From Sphingomonas sp. (lineage in GTDB: Bacteria > Pseudomonadota > Alphaproteobacteria > Sphingomonadales > Sphingomonadaceae), in NCBI GenBank assembly GCA_002707985.1, contig PAOI01000039.1:100635-137505 (forward strand): 36,871 nucleotides of DNA, in the 5' to 3' direction. Position 1 is the stretch's first letter. Each line of letters opens with the position of its first letter. Below, one piece after another: positions 8,737 through 17,212 of the stretch. The position numbers were made by a program, and so were the translations under genes. The notes beneath the pieces are model-generated. The model did no database searches. It was given only the letters and a program-made list of their open reading frames with translations, and had not been told where the DNA came from.

Positions 8737-9660
8737 ATGGCGCATGACGCACGCATCGAAGAACAGGCCGCGGCATGGGCCGTGCGAACCGGCGACCCCG
8801 CGTTCGAGGATTGGGAGGGCTTCACTTTGTGGCTGGAGCGCGACCCGGCCCATGCGCGCGCCTATGACCGGATCGTGGCAGGCGTGGCGGACGCCGGTGC
8901 ATCGGAACCGCCCGCCCCGATCATCGAAGCCGACGAGGAAGCCGGGGCAGCCAGGCATGCCCCGGCGCGCCGCTGGTTCCTGGGCGGCGCCATCGCGGCG
9001 TCGCTGGCAATCGCAGGCATCGGCCTCTGGCAATCGTCCGACAGCGGCTATGCGATCGAAACCGCCAGCGGCGAAACCCGCACGATCGCGCTCGCCGACG
9101 GGGGCCAGATCGTGCTGGCAGGCGACAGCCGCGTCGCGCTCGACCATGACGATCCGCGCAGCGCGAAGCTCGATCGCGGTCGGGCGCTGTTCATCATCCG
9201 GCATGACGATACTAAACCGTTCCACGTCGCAGTGGGCGACGCGCAGCTGGTCGATCTCGGCACCGTGTTCGATGTCACCCGCGACGATGGCGGGCTGCGC
9301 GTTGCCGTTGCAGAAGGCGCGGTCGCCTATAATCCGGAGCGCGACAATGTCCGCCTCGATCCCGGCGATATGCTGACCACCCGCGCCGAGGCACCCGGCT
9401 ATGCGGTTTCACAGGTTCCGACCGATCAGGTCGGCGAGTGGCGCGAAGGCAGGCTCACATTCCGCGACGCCCGACTGAGCGAGGTCGCGACCGATCTTTC
9501 GCGGATGACCGGCATCGACTTTGCGGTATCGGCCGGCGCGGCGGACAAGCGTATTTCGGGAAGCGTGCGAACCGCCGATATCCGCGAAGACCCGCGGATG
9601 ATCGGCGCGCTCCTGGGAATTGGCGTCCGGCAGGCCGGCGGAAAATGGGTGATCGGCTGA
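8737..9660 (+). CDS. FecR-like anti-sigma/sigma-regulator membrane protein
   Basis: This 307-residue protein begins with the cytoplasmic DUF4880 segment (AAAWAVRTGDPAFEDWEGF, about 10-46), which binds the sigma factor. A single TM helix follows (WFLGGAIAASLAIAGIGLW, about 80-98). The FecR periplasmic domain runs from about 105 to 220 (TIALADGGQIVLAGDSRV, VAVGDAQLVDLGTVFDV, VAVAEGAVAY). The C-terminus (LTFRDARLSEVATDLSRMTG to the end) is the STN-like part that contacts the receptor's signalling domain. It relays receptor occupancy in the outer membrane to the ECF sigma factor encoded just upstream. Its 3' end overlaps the receptor start by 16 bp, so the two are co-translated. Confidence 0.93.
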   Translation: MAHDARIEEQAAAWAVRTGDPAFEDWEGFTLWLERDPAHARAYDRIVAGVADAGASEPPAPIIEADEEAGAARHAPARRWFLGGAIAASLAIAGIGLWQSSDSGYAIETASGETRTIALADGGQIVLAGDSRVALDHDDPRSAKLDRGRALFIIRHDDTKPFHVAVGDAQLVDLGTVFDVTRDDGGLRVAVAEGAVAYNPERDNVRLDPGDMLTTRAEAPGYAVSQVPTDQVGEWREGRLTFRDARLSEVATDLSRMTGIDFAVSAGAADKRISGSVRTADIREDPRMIGALLGIGVRQAGGKWVIG

Positions 9661-12026
9661 ACCAGCGCACCGTTCTCTGTTCCGCGCTGCTGTGCTGCGC
9701 CGTTATCGCCGTGCCTCCGGCGCAGGCGGCTGCGGTGCGTGTCGATACGCCTGCCGGACGCGCAGGCGACGCAGCGGCAATACTCGCCCGCCAACTGGGC
9801 GTCAGCATCGTCATCCCCGATTCGCGTGTCGCGAACCGGCATGTTGCCGCGATCCGGGGCCGCATGTCGGCCCGCGAAGCCGTCGGTCGGCTGGCGCGCG
9901 CGGCCGGCGCCACGGCGATCGCAGTCGGCCCCGGCGGATGGCGGCTGGTGGATGCGCCTCCGCCCCGTCGCGATGCCCGCCCCGCACCCGCACACCGCCC
10001 CGCCGCGCCGCCACCACCGGTGATCCTGCCCGAAATCGAACAGCCCGAAATCATCGTCACTGCCAGCAAGCGCGACTCGCTGCTCGCCGATTATGCCGGA
10101 CAGGTGGCGAGAGTGGACGGCAGCGACCTAGCCTTTGGCTCGGTCGGCGGCAGCGACCGGATCGTATCGCAGGTGGCGACAGTCACTTCGACGCATCTGG
10201 GCAGCGGCCGCGACAAGCTGTTCATTCGCGGGATCGCCGATTCAAGCTTCACCGGCCCTACGCAGGCGACGGTCGGCATGTATCTGGGCGACCTGCGCCT
10301 CAACTATAACGCCGCCGACCCCGATCTGCGCCTGTCCGACATGGCTTCGGTCGAAGTGCTGGAGGGGCCGCAGGGCACGCTCTACGGCGCCGGATCGGTG
10401 GGGGGCATCATCCGGCTGGTGCCCAATCCGCCCGATCTCGATACCGTCGTCGCGACCGGGACCATCGGCGGTACGGCGACACAACATGGCGCGCCGGGCG
10501 GCGACATCGGCCTGACCGCGAACCTGCCGCTGCTGCACGAGCGCGCGGCACTGCGCGTCACCTTCAGCGGCGAAAGCCAGGGCGGCTATATCGACAAGCC
10601 ACTGCTCGATCGCGACGACGTCAATCGCACCGACATCGTGGGCGGGCGCGCGATGCTGCGCGTGGCGCTCGGTGATCGCTGGACGCTCGACCTGCTCGGC
10701 GTCGGCCAGCGCACACGCGGCGCCGACAGCCAATATGCCGATCGCGACGGCCCGCCGCTCACGCGATCGAGCCGCGTCGGCGAAGGATTCTCCGCCGATT
10801 ACGGACAGGCGCAGTTGGTGCTTTCCGGGGAAGTGGGCCGCGTGAAGCTGCGATCTTCGACCGGGATTGTCGGCCAGACGCTCGAGGAACGCTATGATGC
10901 CTCGCTGCTCGACGGAGAGCCGCGGCTGTTTCAACAGAATCGCCAGACGCACATGATCGCCAACGAAACGCGCATCTGGCAGCCGCTCGACACGCGTTTC
11001 GGATGGCTGGCAGGCGTCAGCTATACGCACAATGAATCGCGCCTGACGCGCAAGCTCGGATCGATATTCCTCCAGACGCCGACGACCGGCGTCGAGAATA
11101 TCATCGACGAACTTACCGCCTATGGCGAGGCGAGCGTGCGGCTCAACCCTGCTGTCGTGGCAACGGTAGGCGGGCGCTGGACGCGATCGGTGCTGGGCGG
11201 ATCGGGCGAGGACGTGCTGCCCGCCATCGCCCTCGCCCGTGCCGACATTACTGCCGAGCGTGTCGAAACGGCGTTTCTGCCTTCGGCATCGCTGCTCGCG
11301 CGGCTCGGCGCGGAGGTTTCGGTCTATATCCGGTATCAGCAGGGATTCCGTCCGGGCGGCCTGACGGTCGAAGGCGACTTCGTCCGTCGCTATCGCAACG
11401 ATCGGATCGCGACGCTCGAATTCGGCATGCGCAATGGCCGCGCCGGCGCCGGACCGTTCGATGTTTCGGCCAGCGTTTCCTATACCGACTGGCGCGATAT
11501 TCAGGCCGATTTCGTCGATGGGCAGGGCTTTCCCAGTACCGCCAATGTCGGTGACGGCCATATCTGGACCGGAACGCTGACCGGGGGCGTCGCATTGACC
11601 GACCGCTTCCGCCTGGATGCGAGCTTCATCTACAATCACAGCCGCGTCGATCAGCCGGTGATGCCGATGCTGCTGCGCATCGACGAGGTGCCCAATATCG
11701 CGCGCATCGTCGGCCGGATCGGGTTCGATTATCGCCGTCCGCTGAACGGCCGGCTGACTCTCGAAGCCAAGGGATGGGCGCGCTATGTCGGCCCCTCGCG
11801 GCTGGGCATCGGTCCCGAACTCGGCGCGCGGCAGGGCGATTATCTCGACAGCGGCGTAACGGTACGCGTCGGAAGCCCGCGGCTGGGCGTGTCGGCGAGC
11901 ATCACCAACCTGACCGACACCATCGGCAATCGCTTCGCGCTCGGTACGCCCTTTTCGATCGGTCGCGATCAGGTGACGCCGCTGCGTCCGCGCAGCTTGC
12001 GGCTGGGGATCGACGCCAGCTTCTGA
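9645..12026 (+). CDS. TonB-dependent receptor with N-terminal signalling (STN) domain
   Basis: From the ATG at 9645 the protein has 793 residues; an upstream in-frame ATG at 9438 lies inside fecR and encodes Arg-rich shadow sequence. A signal peptide (NQRTVLCSALLCCAVIAVPP then AQA) is followed by an STN domain at about 30-105 (VDTPAGRAGDAAAILARQLG, IRGRMSAREAVGRLARAAGA). A Pro-rich linker and the TonB box EIIVTASKR (about 135) come next. The plug carries RGIADSSFTGPTQATVGMYL and VEVLEGPQGTLYGAGSVGG, and the barrel ends in SLRLGIDASF. The plug resembles sphingomonad receptors of the large FyuA/pesticin-type group, but the ligand cannot be named. It is the input of the sigma/FecR pair upstream: a FecA-like transporter that also signals. 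Confidence 0.95.
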   Translation: MGDRLNQRTVLCSALLCCAVIAVPPAQAAAVRVDTPAGRAGDAAAILARQLGVSIVIPDSRVANRHVAAIRGRMSAREAVGRLARAAGATAIAVGPGGWRLVDAPPPRRDARPAPAHRPAAPPPPVILPEIEQPEIIVTASKRDSLLADYAGQVARVDGSDLAFGSVGGSDRIVSQVATVTSTHLGSGRDKLFIRGIADSSFTGPTQATVGMYLGDLRLNYNAADPDLRLSDMASVEVLEGPQGTLYGAGSVGGIIRLVPNPPDLDTVVATGTIGGTATQHGAPGGDIGLTANLPLLHERAALRVTFSGESQGGYIDKPLLDRDDVNRTDIVGGRAMLRVALGDRWTLDLLGVGQRTRGADSQYADRDGPPLTRSSRVGEGFSADYGQAQLVLSGEVGRVKLRSSTGIVGQTLEERYDASLLDGEPRLFQQNRQTHMIANETRIWQPLDTRFGWLAGVSYTHNESRLTRKLGSIFLQTPTTGVENIIDELTAYGEASVRLNPAVVATVGGRWTRSVLGGSGEDVLPAIALARADITAERVETAFLPSASLLARLGAEVSVYIRYQQGFRPGGLTVEGDFVRRYRNDRIATLEFGMRNGRAGAGPFDVSASVSYTDWRDIQADFVDGQGFPSTANVGDGHIWTGTLTGGVALTDRFRLDASFIYNHSRVDQPVMPMLLRIDEVPNIARIVGRIGFDYRRPLNGRLTLEAKGWARYVGPSRLGIGPELGARQGDYLDSGVTVRVGSPRLGVSASITNLTDTIGNRFALGTPFSIGRDQVTPLRPRSLRLGIDASF

Positions 12027-12103
12027 TTTTTTGCCGCCGCCGCCAAGGCTGCGCCGCGACGTCTCCGTCCTTTGGTTCGAGTACCGATCCGAAGGGGATT
12101 TTC

Positions 12104-15100
12104 ATGCGCCGCTATCTGCTTGCCACTTCCGCACTGGTCGTCTTCACGACGCCGGCCGCCGCACAAACCGTTATCGGCAATGCGCGCACCGAGCCGATGC
12201 GGACCTCCACGGTCAAGGACGGCGGGCCCGATGCGATCCGCATCTCCAGCGACGGATCGGTCAAGCCGACCAGCGGCACCGCCGTGACGATGGACAGCAA
12301 CAACGGCGTCACCAACGAAGGCACCATCGCGATCAGCAACGCCAACGGCGCAGTCGGCATCGGCGCATCGGCAGGGACCAGCGGCGACATCGTCAACACC
12401 GGCACGATCACGATCGACGAGACCTATGCGCCGACCGATATCGACAATGACGGCGATCTCGACGGCCCGTTCGCGGTCGGATCGGACCGGTACGGCATCC
12501 GCACCTATGGCGCACACAGCGGCAAGATCGTCAATGACGGCACGATCACGGTCGAAGGCAATGATTCCGCCGGCATCTGGCTGGGCGGCACCCAGACCGG
12601 TGCTTTCACGCACAACGGCAAGACGACCGTGCTCGGCGACAATTCGGTCGCGATCCATGCCGGGGATATCGTCGGCGACGTGCGGCTGGCGGGCACCGTC
12701 ACTGCCACCGGCGCCAATGCGGTCGGCGCCCATTTCGCCGGCGATATCGACGGCGCGATGGTGGTGCAGGGATCGATCACGGCGACGGGATATCGCTATC
12801 CCACCCCGCCATCGAACACGAGCAAGCTCGACGCCGACGATCTGTTGCAGGGCGGTTCGGCGCTGATCGTCGAAGGCGATGTCAGCGGCGGCATCGTCCT
12901 CGCCACTGCGCCCGCCAACAACAATCCCAACGACAATGACGAAGACAAGGACGGCATCGACGATTCGAAGGAAGGCAATGCCGCCGTGGTTTCCTATGGC
13001 GCAGCGCCCGCCATGGTGATCGGCGCTGCGGATCGCGATATCGCGATCGGCGAAGTCGCGGCCAGCGGCAGCAAGTTCGGCCTGATCATCGACGGCACGA
13101 TTTCCGGTAACGGCGTTTACACCGGCGTCAACGGCAATGGGCTGGTGATCGGCGGACGCGGCGGCGATGTCACGATTGCCAACGGCATGGGCGTCGCGGG
13201 CAAGATCACTGCTTCGTCGAGCGGCGGCACGGCAACCGCGCTGCGCATCGGCGAAGGCGCGACAATTCCCGAAGTCCGCGTATCGGGCACGATCGGCGCC
13301 GAGGGTGCCACCGCGACTGCAATCCGGATCGATGCGGGCAGCTTGGTCGACACGATCCGCAACAGCGGCACGCTTGGCGCCAAGGCGACATCTTCGGCAG
13401 GCAGCGCGACCGCGATCATCGATGCCTCGGGCAACGTAACTCAGATCGAAAACAGCGGCGCCATCTCCGCAACCGGCGCAGCCGCCGATTCGAACCGCAA
13501 TGTTGCGATCGACGTTTCGGCGAACACCAGCGGCGTCACGCTACGCCAGACCGAAGTGGCGGCAGGGATCACTGCCCCGTCGATCGCGGGCGATGTGCGT
13601 TTCGGTTCGGGCAATGACGTGTTCGAAATCGCTGACGGATCGGTCGCCGGCAAGGTGAGTTTCGGCGCAGGGAATAATGCGCTCAGCCTCTCGGGCGACG
13701 CGCGCCAGTCGGGAGCAGTGGTCTTTGGCGCCGGTGCCGATGCCATGTCGCTCGCCGGATCGAGCAGCTTCACCGGGTCGGTCGATTTCGGCGGCGGCGC
13801 GGACACGCTGTCGCTTTCGGGAACGTCGCATTTCTCGGGCACGCTCACCAATGCCGGCAATCTTGCGGTTTCCGTCTCCGGCGGCGTGTTCGACGCGAAG
13901 GGCGCCACGTCGATCGGATCATTGACGGTTGGGTCGAGCGGCGTGCTGGCCGTAACGCTAAGCCCCGATTCTTCGGTGGGCACGGCGCTGAATGTCGCCG
14001 GAGCAGCATCGTTCGGCGACGGCGCGACGCTTCGCCTGAACGTGACCGATGTCGAAGATGCCGAAGGGCGTTTCGTCGTGCTGCAGGCCGGTTCGCTGAG
14101 CGGTGCGTCGAAGATCGACACCGATTCCGATCTCCTGCCCTTCATGTACAAGGGCGTGCTGGCCGAAGACGCGCCCGCCAACCAGCTGGTGGTCGAGGTC
14201 ACGCGCCGCAATGTTCAGGAGCTGGGGCTCAATACGTCTCAGGCGACTGCCTATAACGCCATCTATGCCGCGCTGTCGGAGGATGACGACATCGCGGGCG
14301 TGTTTCTGGGCATTCGCGATGGCGAATCCTTCCGTCACACGCTGCGCCAGATGCTGCCCGATCACGCCGGTGGCGCGTTTGACGGGCTGAGCCTCGGCGA
14401 ACGCACCATGGCGCGCCAGCTCGCCGAGCCGCAGAATCCGCTGATCCAGCGAGGCGGCTTCAAGGTGCTGATGGCCGCAGGCGGCTGGGGCACCACCAAG
14501 GACGAAGGCGACACCGCCGCCTATGATCTGGGCGGCCTGGGCTTTTCGCTGGCAGGCGTGCTCGAAACCGGGGTCGGCGATTTCGGCCTTTCGGCCACCT
14601 ATTTGTGGAACAAATGGACCAATGGCGGCAGCGACAATGAAGTCCTGTCGGATACCTATCAGGTCGCAGCCTTCTGGCGCGGCGAATGGGGTGGGTTCGC
14701 TGCGCGCGGACGCGCTTCGATCGGCACGGTCGATTTCAACGGGTCGCGCTTCTTCAGCGGTGAGGCCGATGGCGAAGATATCGAGCGTCAGGTAAAGCGC
14801 AGCTGGGGCGGCACGCTGACATCGTTCAGCGGCGGCGTGTCCTACGAATTCGGTGGCAGCAGCTTCTTCGTCCGGCCGGGCGTGTCGGTCGATTATCTGC
14901 GGCTGAGCGAAGACGGCTATACCGAAACCGGCGGTGGCGAAGCGCTCGACCTGATCGTCGAATCGCGCACCAGCGACGAAATGGCAGTGGAAGGCGGCGT
15001 GACGCTGGGCATGGACCTGATGGGTACGCGCCGGCGTGACAGCAACTGGTTCCGGCTGGAAGCCGAAGGCGGCTGGCGCGAGCTGGTGGGCGGATCGATC

Positions 15101-15295
15101 GGCGCGACCACCGCGCATTTCGCGGGCGGGGAATCGTTCACGCTGCTGCCCGAGGATCGCAGCAATGGCTGGTATGGCCGCGTGCGCGCAATGGGCGGCG
15201 CGGAACAGTTTCAGGTGGGCGGCGAAATCGGCGCGGAAAAGCAGAATGACCGCGTCGGCATGTCACTGCGCGCCAGCTTCGGCCTGCAATTCTAA
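12104..15295 (+). CDS. Autotransporter (type Va secretion) surface protein
   Basis: Start ATG 12104 follows a GAAGGGG ribosome site and gives 1063 residues with a clean signal peptide (MRRYLLATSALVVFTTPAAA). The reading frame is open further upstream, but that part is antisense-like and lacks a signal. The passenger is rich in Gly, Asn, Ser, Ala and Thr with VxNxGTI-type rungs, as in a right-handed beta-helix. It carries two Asp-rich loops (DIDNDGDLDG at 112-121, DNDEDKDGIDD at 277-287) and four 21-residue repeats (about 496-578). A linker at about 690-780 leads to a C-terminal 12-strand barrel (about 785-1063) ending in the outer-membrane signature SFGLQF. It lies 77 bp after the FecA-like receptor on the same strand and may share its signal-controlled transcription. 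Passenger function is unknown; adhesion is the usual guess. Confidence 0.92.
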   Translation: MRRYLLATSALVVFTTPAAAQTVIGNARTEPMRTSTVKDGGPDAIRISSDGSVKPTSGTAVTMDSNNGVTNEGTIAISNANGAVGIGASAGTSGDIVNTGTITIDETYAPTDIDNDGDLDGPFAVGSDRYGIRTYGAHSGKIVNDGTITVEGNDSAGIWLGGTQTGAFTHNGKTTVLGDNSVAIHAGDIVGDVRLAGTVTATGANAVGAHFAGDIDGAMVVQGSITATGYRYPTPPSNTSKLDADDLLQGGSALIVEGDVSGGIVLATAPANNNPNDNDEDKDGIDDSKEGNAAVVSYGAAPAMVIGAADRDIAIGEVAASGSKFGLIIDGTISGNGVYTGVNGNGLVIGGRGGDVTIANGMGVAGKITASSSGGTATALRIGEGATIPEVRVSGTIGAEGATATAIRIDAGSLVDTIRNSGTLGAKATSSAGSATAIIDASGNVTQIENSGAISATGAAADSNRNVAIDVSANTSGVTLRQTEVAAGITAPSIAGDVRFGSGNDVFEIADGSVAGKVSFGAGNNALSLSGDARQSGAVVFGAGADAMSLAGSSSFTGSVDFGGGADTLSLSGTSHFSGTLTNAGNLAVSVSGGVFDAKGATSIGSLTVGSSGVLAVTLSPDSSVGTALNVAGAASFGDGATLRLNVTDVEDAEGRFVVLQAGSLSGASKIDTDSDLLPFMYKGVLAEDAPANQLVVEVTRRNVQELGLNTSQATAYNAIYAALSEDDDIAGVFLGIRDGESFRHTLRQMLPDHAGGAFDGLSLGERTMARQLAEPQNPLIQRGGFKVLMAAGGWGTTKDEGDTAAYDLGGLGFSLAGVLETGVGDFGLSATYLWNKWTNGGSDNEVLSDTYQVAAFWRGEWGGFAARGRASIGTVDFNGSRFFSGEADGEDIERQVKRSWGGTLTSFSGGVSYEFGGSSFFVRPGVSVDYLRLSEDGYTETGGGEALDLIVESRTSDEMAVEGGVTLGMDLMGTRRRDSNWFRLEAEGGWRELVGGSIGATTAHFAGGESFTLLPEDRSNGWYGRVRAMGGAEQFQVGGEIGAEKQNDRVGMSLRASFGLQF
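13589..13837 (+). repeat. Four tandem 21-residue passenger repeats
   Basis: Translated, this segment reads as one 20-residue and three 21-residue units sharing the pattern GxVxFGxGxDxLSLxGxSxF. Examples are GKVSFGAGNNALSLSGDA, GAVVFGAGADAMSLAGSS and GSVDFGGGADTLSLSGTS. The period fits one beta-helix turn per unit. The DNA copies have diverged, so this is an old protein-level repeat rather than a recent duplication. Confidence 0.7.
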
Positions 15296-15300
15296 CCTCC

Positions 15301-16455
15301 CTATCCGACGGTAGATCCCCCAATTTCTCCGTCGGACCGGATGCGCCCGGACCCTGGTTCGGGCGCATCCACCTTTCCGGGCAAAGCTTTCGCCCGGCGT
15401 CCGGCCGCCGGGCGATCCGACGAGCCCCGGACGATCAGTTCCACCGGCAACACGACTTGCGCCGGCGCGGCCTTGCCGTCGATCAGCGCCAGCAGCATCC
15501 GCGCCGCCTCTCGCCCCATCGCCTGTCGCGACTTTCGCACGCTGGTCAGGCCGGGGTCGGTCATCTCGGCGAACATGCTGTCGTCGAAACTGGAAATCGC
15601 CACATCCTGCGGCACCCGGATCGCATGGTTCTCAAGATATTTGAGCACGCCGAATGCAAGGATATCCGATCCGCAGAACAGTGCCGTGGGCCTATCCCCC
15701 GATCGTTCGAAAAGCGTCGCGCAAGCGTGATAGCCTCCGCGCCAGGAAACATCGTCGGCATGGACCACCAGCGCGGGATCGAACGCGATGCCCGCCGCGT
15801 CGAGCGCCGCCCGATACCCATGGAGGCGACGTTCGAGCGCGCTCTGGCTTGGGCCGCCGATATGCGCGATCCGCCGGTGACCCGATTCGATCAGATGCGC
15901 CGTCGCGATCATTCCGCCGCGCTCCTCGTCCGCGACTACGAAATTGGCGCCCAGCCCCGCCACGCGCCGGTTGATCAGTACCAGCGGGAACGGCAGCGGA
16001 TGCGAAGACGGCGCGATCGGGTCGTCATGCTCGATCGTCAGCGCCAGCGCATCGACGCGCAGCCTGCGCGCTGCCTCCAGAAGCGAGCTCCGGTCGGTCC
16101 CGAAATAGGATTCGGAATAAACGTGGAGCGAATAACCCTGCGGCGTCAGTTCGTTGAGCATGCCGCGCATCACATCGGCCTGGAGCAGGCCGGTCGGCCC
16201 GCGATCTTTCCCCGGAATGATATAGCCGATCGAGAACAGCCGTCCCGTCGACAGCGTCGCCCCCGCCTTGTTGGAGACATATCCCCGGCGCTCCGCCACG
16301 GCCTTGATCCGCTCGCGCGTTTCGTCGGACATGCCCTGCTTGCCGCGCAGCGCGCGCGAAATAGTGGTCAGCGATACGCCGAGTTCTTCCGAAAGATCCC
16401 GCAGAGTCGTTTCACCAGGAGAGGATAATTTCACTGCCTTCTTCGGCTTTGGCAC
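15301..16455 (-). CDS. LacI-family transcriptional regulator
   Basis: The protein has an N-terminal LacI helix-turn-helix (TTLRDLSEELGVSLTTISRA, hinge RERIKAVAERRGYVSNKAG) and a periplasmic-binding-protein-like sensor domain. The latter includes FSIGYIIPGKDRGPTGLLQ, PLVLINRRVAGLGANFVVAD, HRRIAHIGGP, FCGSDILAFGVLKYLENHAI and ISSFDDSMFAEMTDPGLTSV. The family usually represses sugar or glycoside genes, but no sugar gene is adjacent. GTG at 16455 (GGGGTAAG six bases upstream) gives 384 residues. GTG 16509 (402 residues) and GTG 16434 (377) are alternatives, and no ATG is available near the domain start. The C-terminal tail (about 25 residues rich in Gly, Ser and Arg) overlies two hairpins. It converges on the autotransporter with a 5-nt gap. 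Confidence 0.9.
   Translation of the reverse strand: MPKPKKAVKLSSPGETTLRDLSEELGVSLTTISRALRGKQGMSDETRERIKAVAERRGYVSNKAGATLSTGRLFSIGYIIPGKDRGPTGLLQADVMRGMLNELTPQGYSLHVYSESYFGTDRSSLLEAARRLRVDALALTIEHDDPIAPSSHPLPFPLVLINRRVAGLGANFVVADEERGGMIATAHLIESGHRRIAHIGGPSQSALERRLHGYRAALDAAGIAFDPALVVHADDVSWRGGYHACATLFERSGDRPTALFCGSDILAFGVLKYLENHAIRVPQDVAISSFDDSMFAEMTDPGLTSVRKSRQAMGREAARMLLALIDGKAAPAQVVLPVELIVRGSSDRPAAGRRAKALPGKVDAPEPGSGRIRSDGEIGGSTVG
15304..15370. terminator. Two hairpins at the convergent autotransporter/lacI junction
   Basis: TCCGACGG (15304-15311) pairs with CCGTCGGA (15329-15336) around a 17-nt loop. Next to it GGATGCGCCCG (15339-15349) pairs perfectly with CGGGCGCATCC (15360-15370) around a 10-nt loop. 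They begin 9 nt after the autotransporter stop and lie inside the last codons of the LacI-family gene. Neither is followed by a T-run, so termination is possible but unproven. Confidence 0.4.
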
Positions 16456-16533
16456 GCCGCGCTTACCCCATCCAGCCCACAACACGCCCCGTAAAACGCG
16501 GGGAGGCACTGCAATGCCTTAAGCGTCATTTAC

Positions 16534-16553
16534 CATCAACCGGAATGTTGATG
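16534..16553. promoter_or_regulatory. Inverted repeat upstream of the lacI-type gene
   Basis: CATCAAC (16534-16540) and GTTGATG (16547-16553) are perfect 7-bp inverted arms around CGGAAT. The repeat sits 25 bp upstream of the most distal possible GTG start of the LacI-family gene. That is a sensible position for an autoregulatory operator. LacI-family operators are usually palindromes with a central CG, and a CG lies at 16541-16542, close to but not at the centre. The protein bound is inference. Confidence 0.4.
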
Positions 16554-16775
16554 CCACACGAGCCGGTCATCGCGCGGGTTGACGACAGAAGCGCGTGATG
16601 TTCATTTCCTATCGACAAAGTATAGATAGCGAATATCGGAGTTCTGCGGCATAATCTTCACGCCCGCAGCCGGATTCCACCTCTGTCGCAGTCATGGACA
16701 GACGATGGAAACACGCTCCGTTTCGGATATTCCGGGATGCCGCCGCATGCGAATAGCGTCAGCATGCTGCAGAGA
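16554..16775. other. Non-coding stretch with no gene seen
   Basis: The open frames here have shadow-like composition (Arg- and Ser-rich, no ribosome site). A lower-GC patch near 16609-16640 contains CTATC...GATAG arms (16612-16632) and, on the minus strand, a TATACT hexamer. It may hold the promoter of the LacI-family gene, but no convincing -35 box is spaced from it. The neighbouring decayed gene suggests eroding DNA. Confidence 0.4.
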
Positions 16776-17058
16776 TCAGAAGATGCGCACCGGTGCTGCC
16801 GATGCGACATCGCTGCCCGACGCCACGAAATCGAGCAGCTGCGTAACGCACGGCAACTCGCACGCGAAGAAGAAGCGACAGCCGTGGCGCTTGCCCGCGA
16901 CAAGATCCGCGTCCACGGTTCCCGCTGCGCCCGCCGCATCCGCCGCCAGCGCCTGATCGAGCCAGAACCAGCCCAGCACGACATGGCCGCGCCTCCGCCC
17001 GCAGCCAGTGGTGGAGCAGGAAATTCAGGTCGTCGCAGCGGATAAGCTGGCGGGTCAT
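16776..17058 (-). pseudogene. Acyl-CoA dehydrogenase remnant with internal deletion and frameshift
   Basis: Starting at ATG 17058 the first 24 codons read MTRQLIRCDDLNFLLHHWL and on. This resembles the beginning of long (about 590-residue) acyl-CoA dehydrogenases. The frame then turns into Arg/Gly-rich noise. One frame over, starting at GHVVLGWFWLDQALAA, the sequence looks like the end of the same family: LVAGKRHGCRFFFACELP, LLDFVASGSDV, stop at 16776. The join lies near 16980-16990. About 480-500 residues, including the FAD-binding and catalytic parts, are missing. What remains cannot be an enzyme. Family assignment is from memory of the two ends, so it is moderately rather than highly certain. 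Confidence 0.6.
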
Positions 17059-17212
17059 TCGCACCCCTAAACACTATCGACGCCGGCACCCGGAACGGGC
17101 AGCCGGCGCTCAGGCGACCTTTCCACGCACTACAGACGTATTCGATCCGAGAAAGGGGCACCGGGCAGGGCTATTCACGGGGATGGATGGGCGAGCGGAA
17201 GAACGCTCCGGC

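Noticed and set aside
11774..12103. N-terminal extension of the autotransporter
   Set aside because: The frame is open upstream, but it overlaps the receptor gene, has Arg-rich composition and would bury the signal peptide that begins at 12104.
12027..12103. Terminator between the receptor and autotransporter genes
   Set aside because: A TTTTTT run follows the receptor stop, but no stable stem precedes it. The CCTTTGG...CCGAAGG pairing further on is interrupted and lacks a T-run.
16658..17161. 167-codon open frame over the decayed region
   Set aside because: Its composition is Ser/Arg-rich and matches no family. The two other frames on the same strand carry recognisable pieces of an acyl-CoA dehydrogenase.
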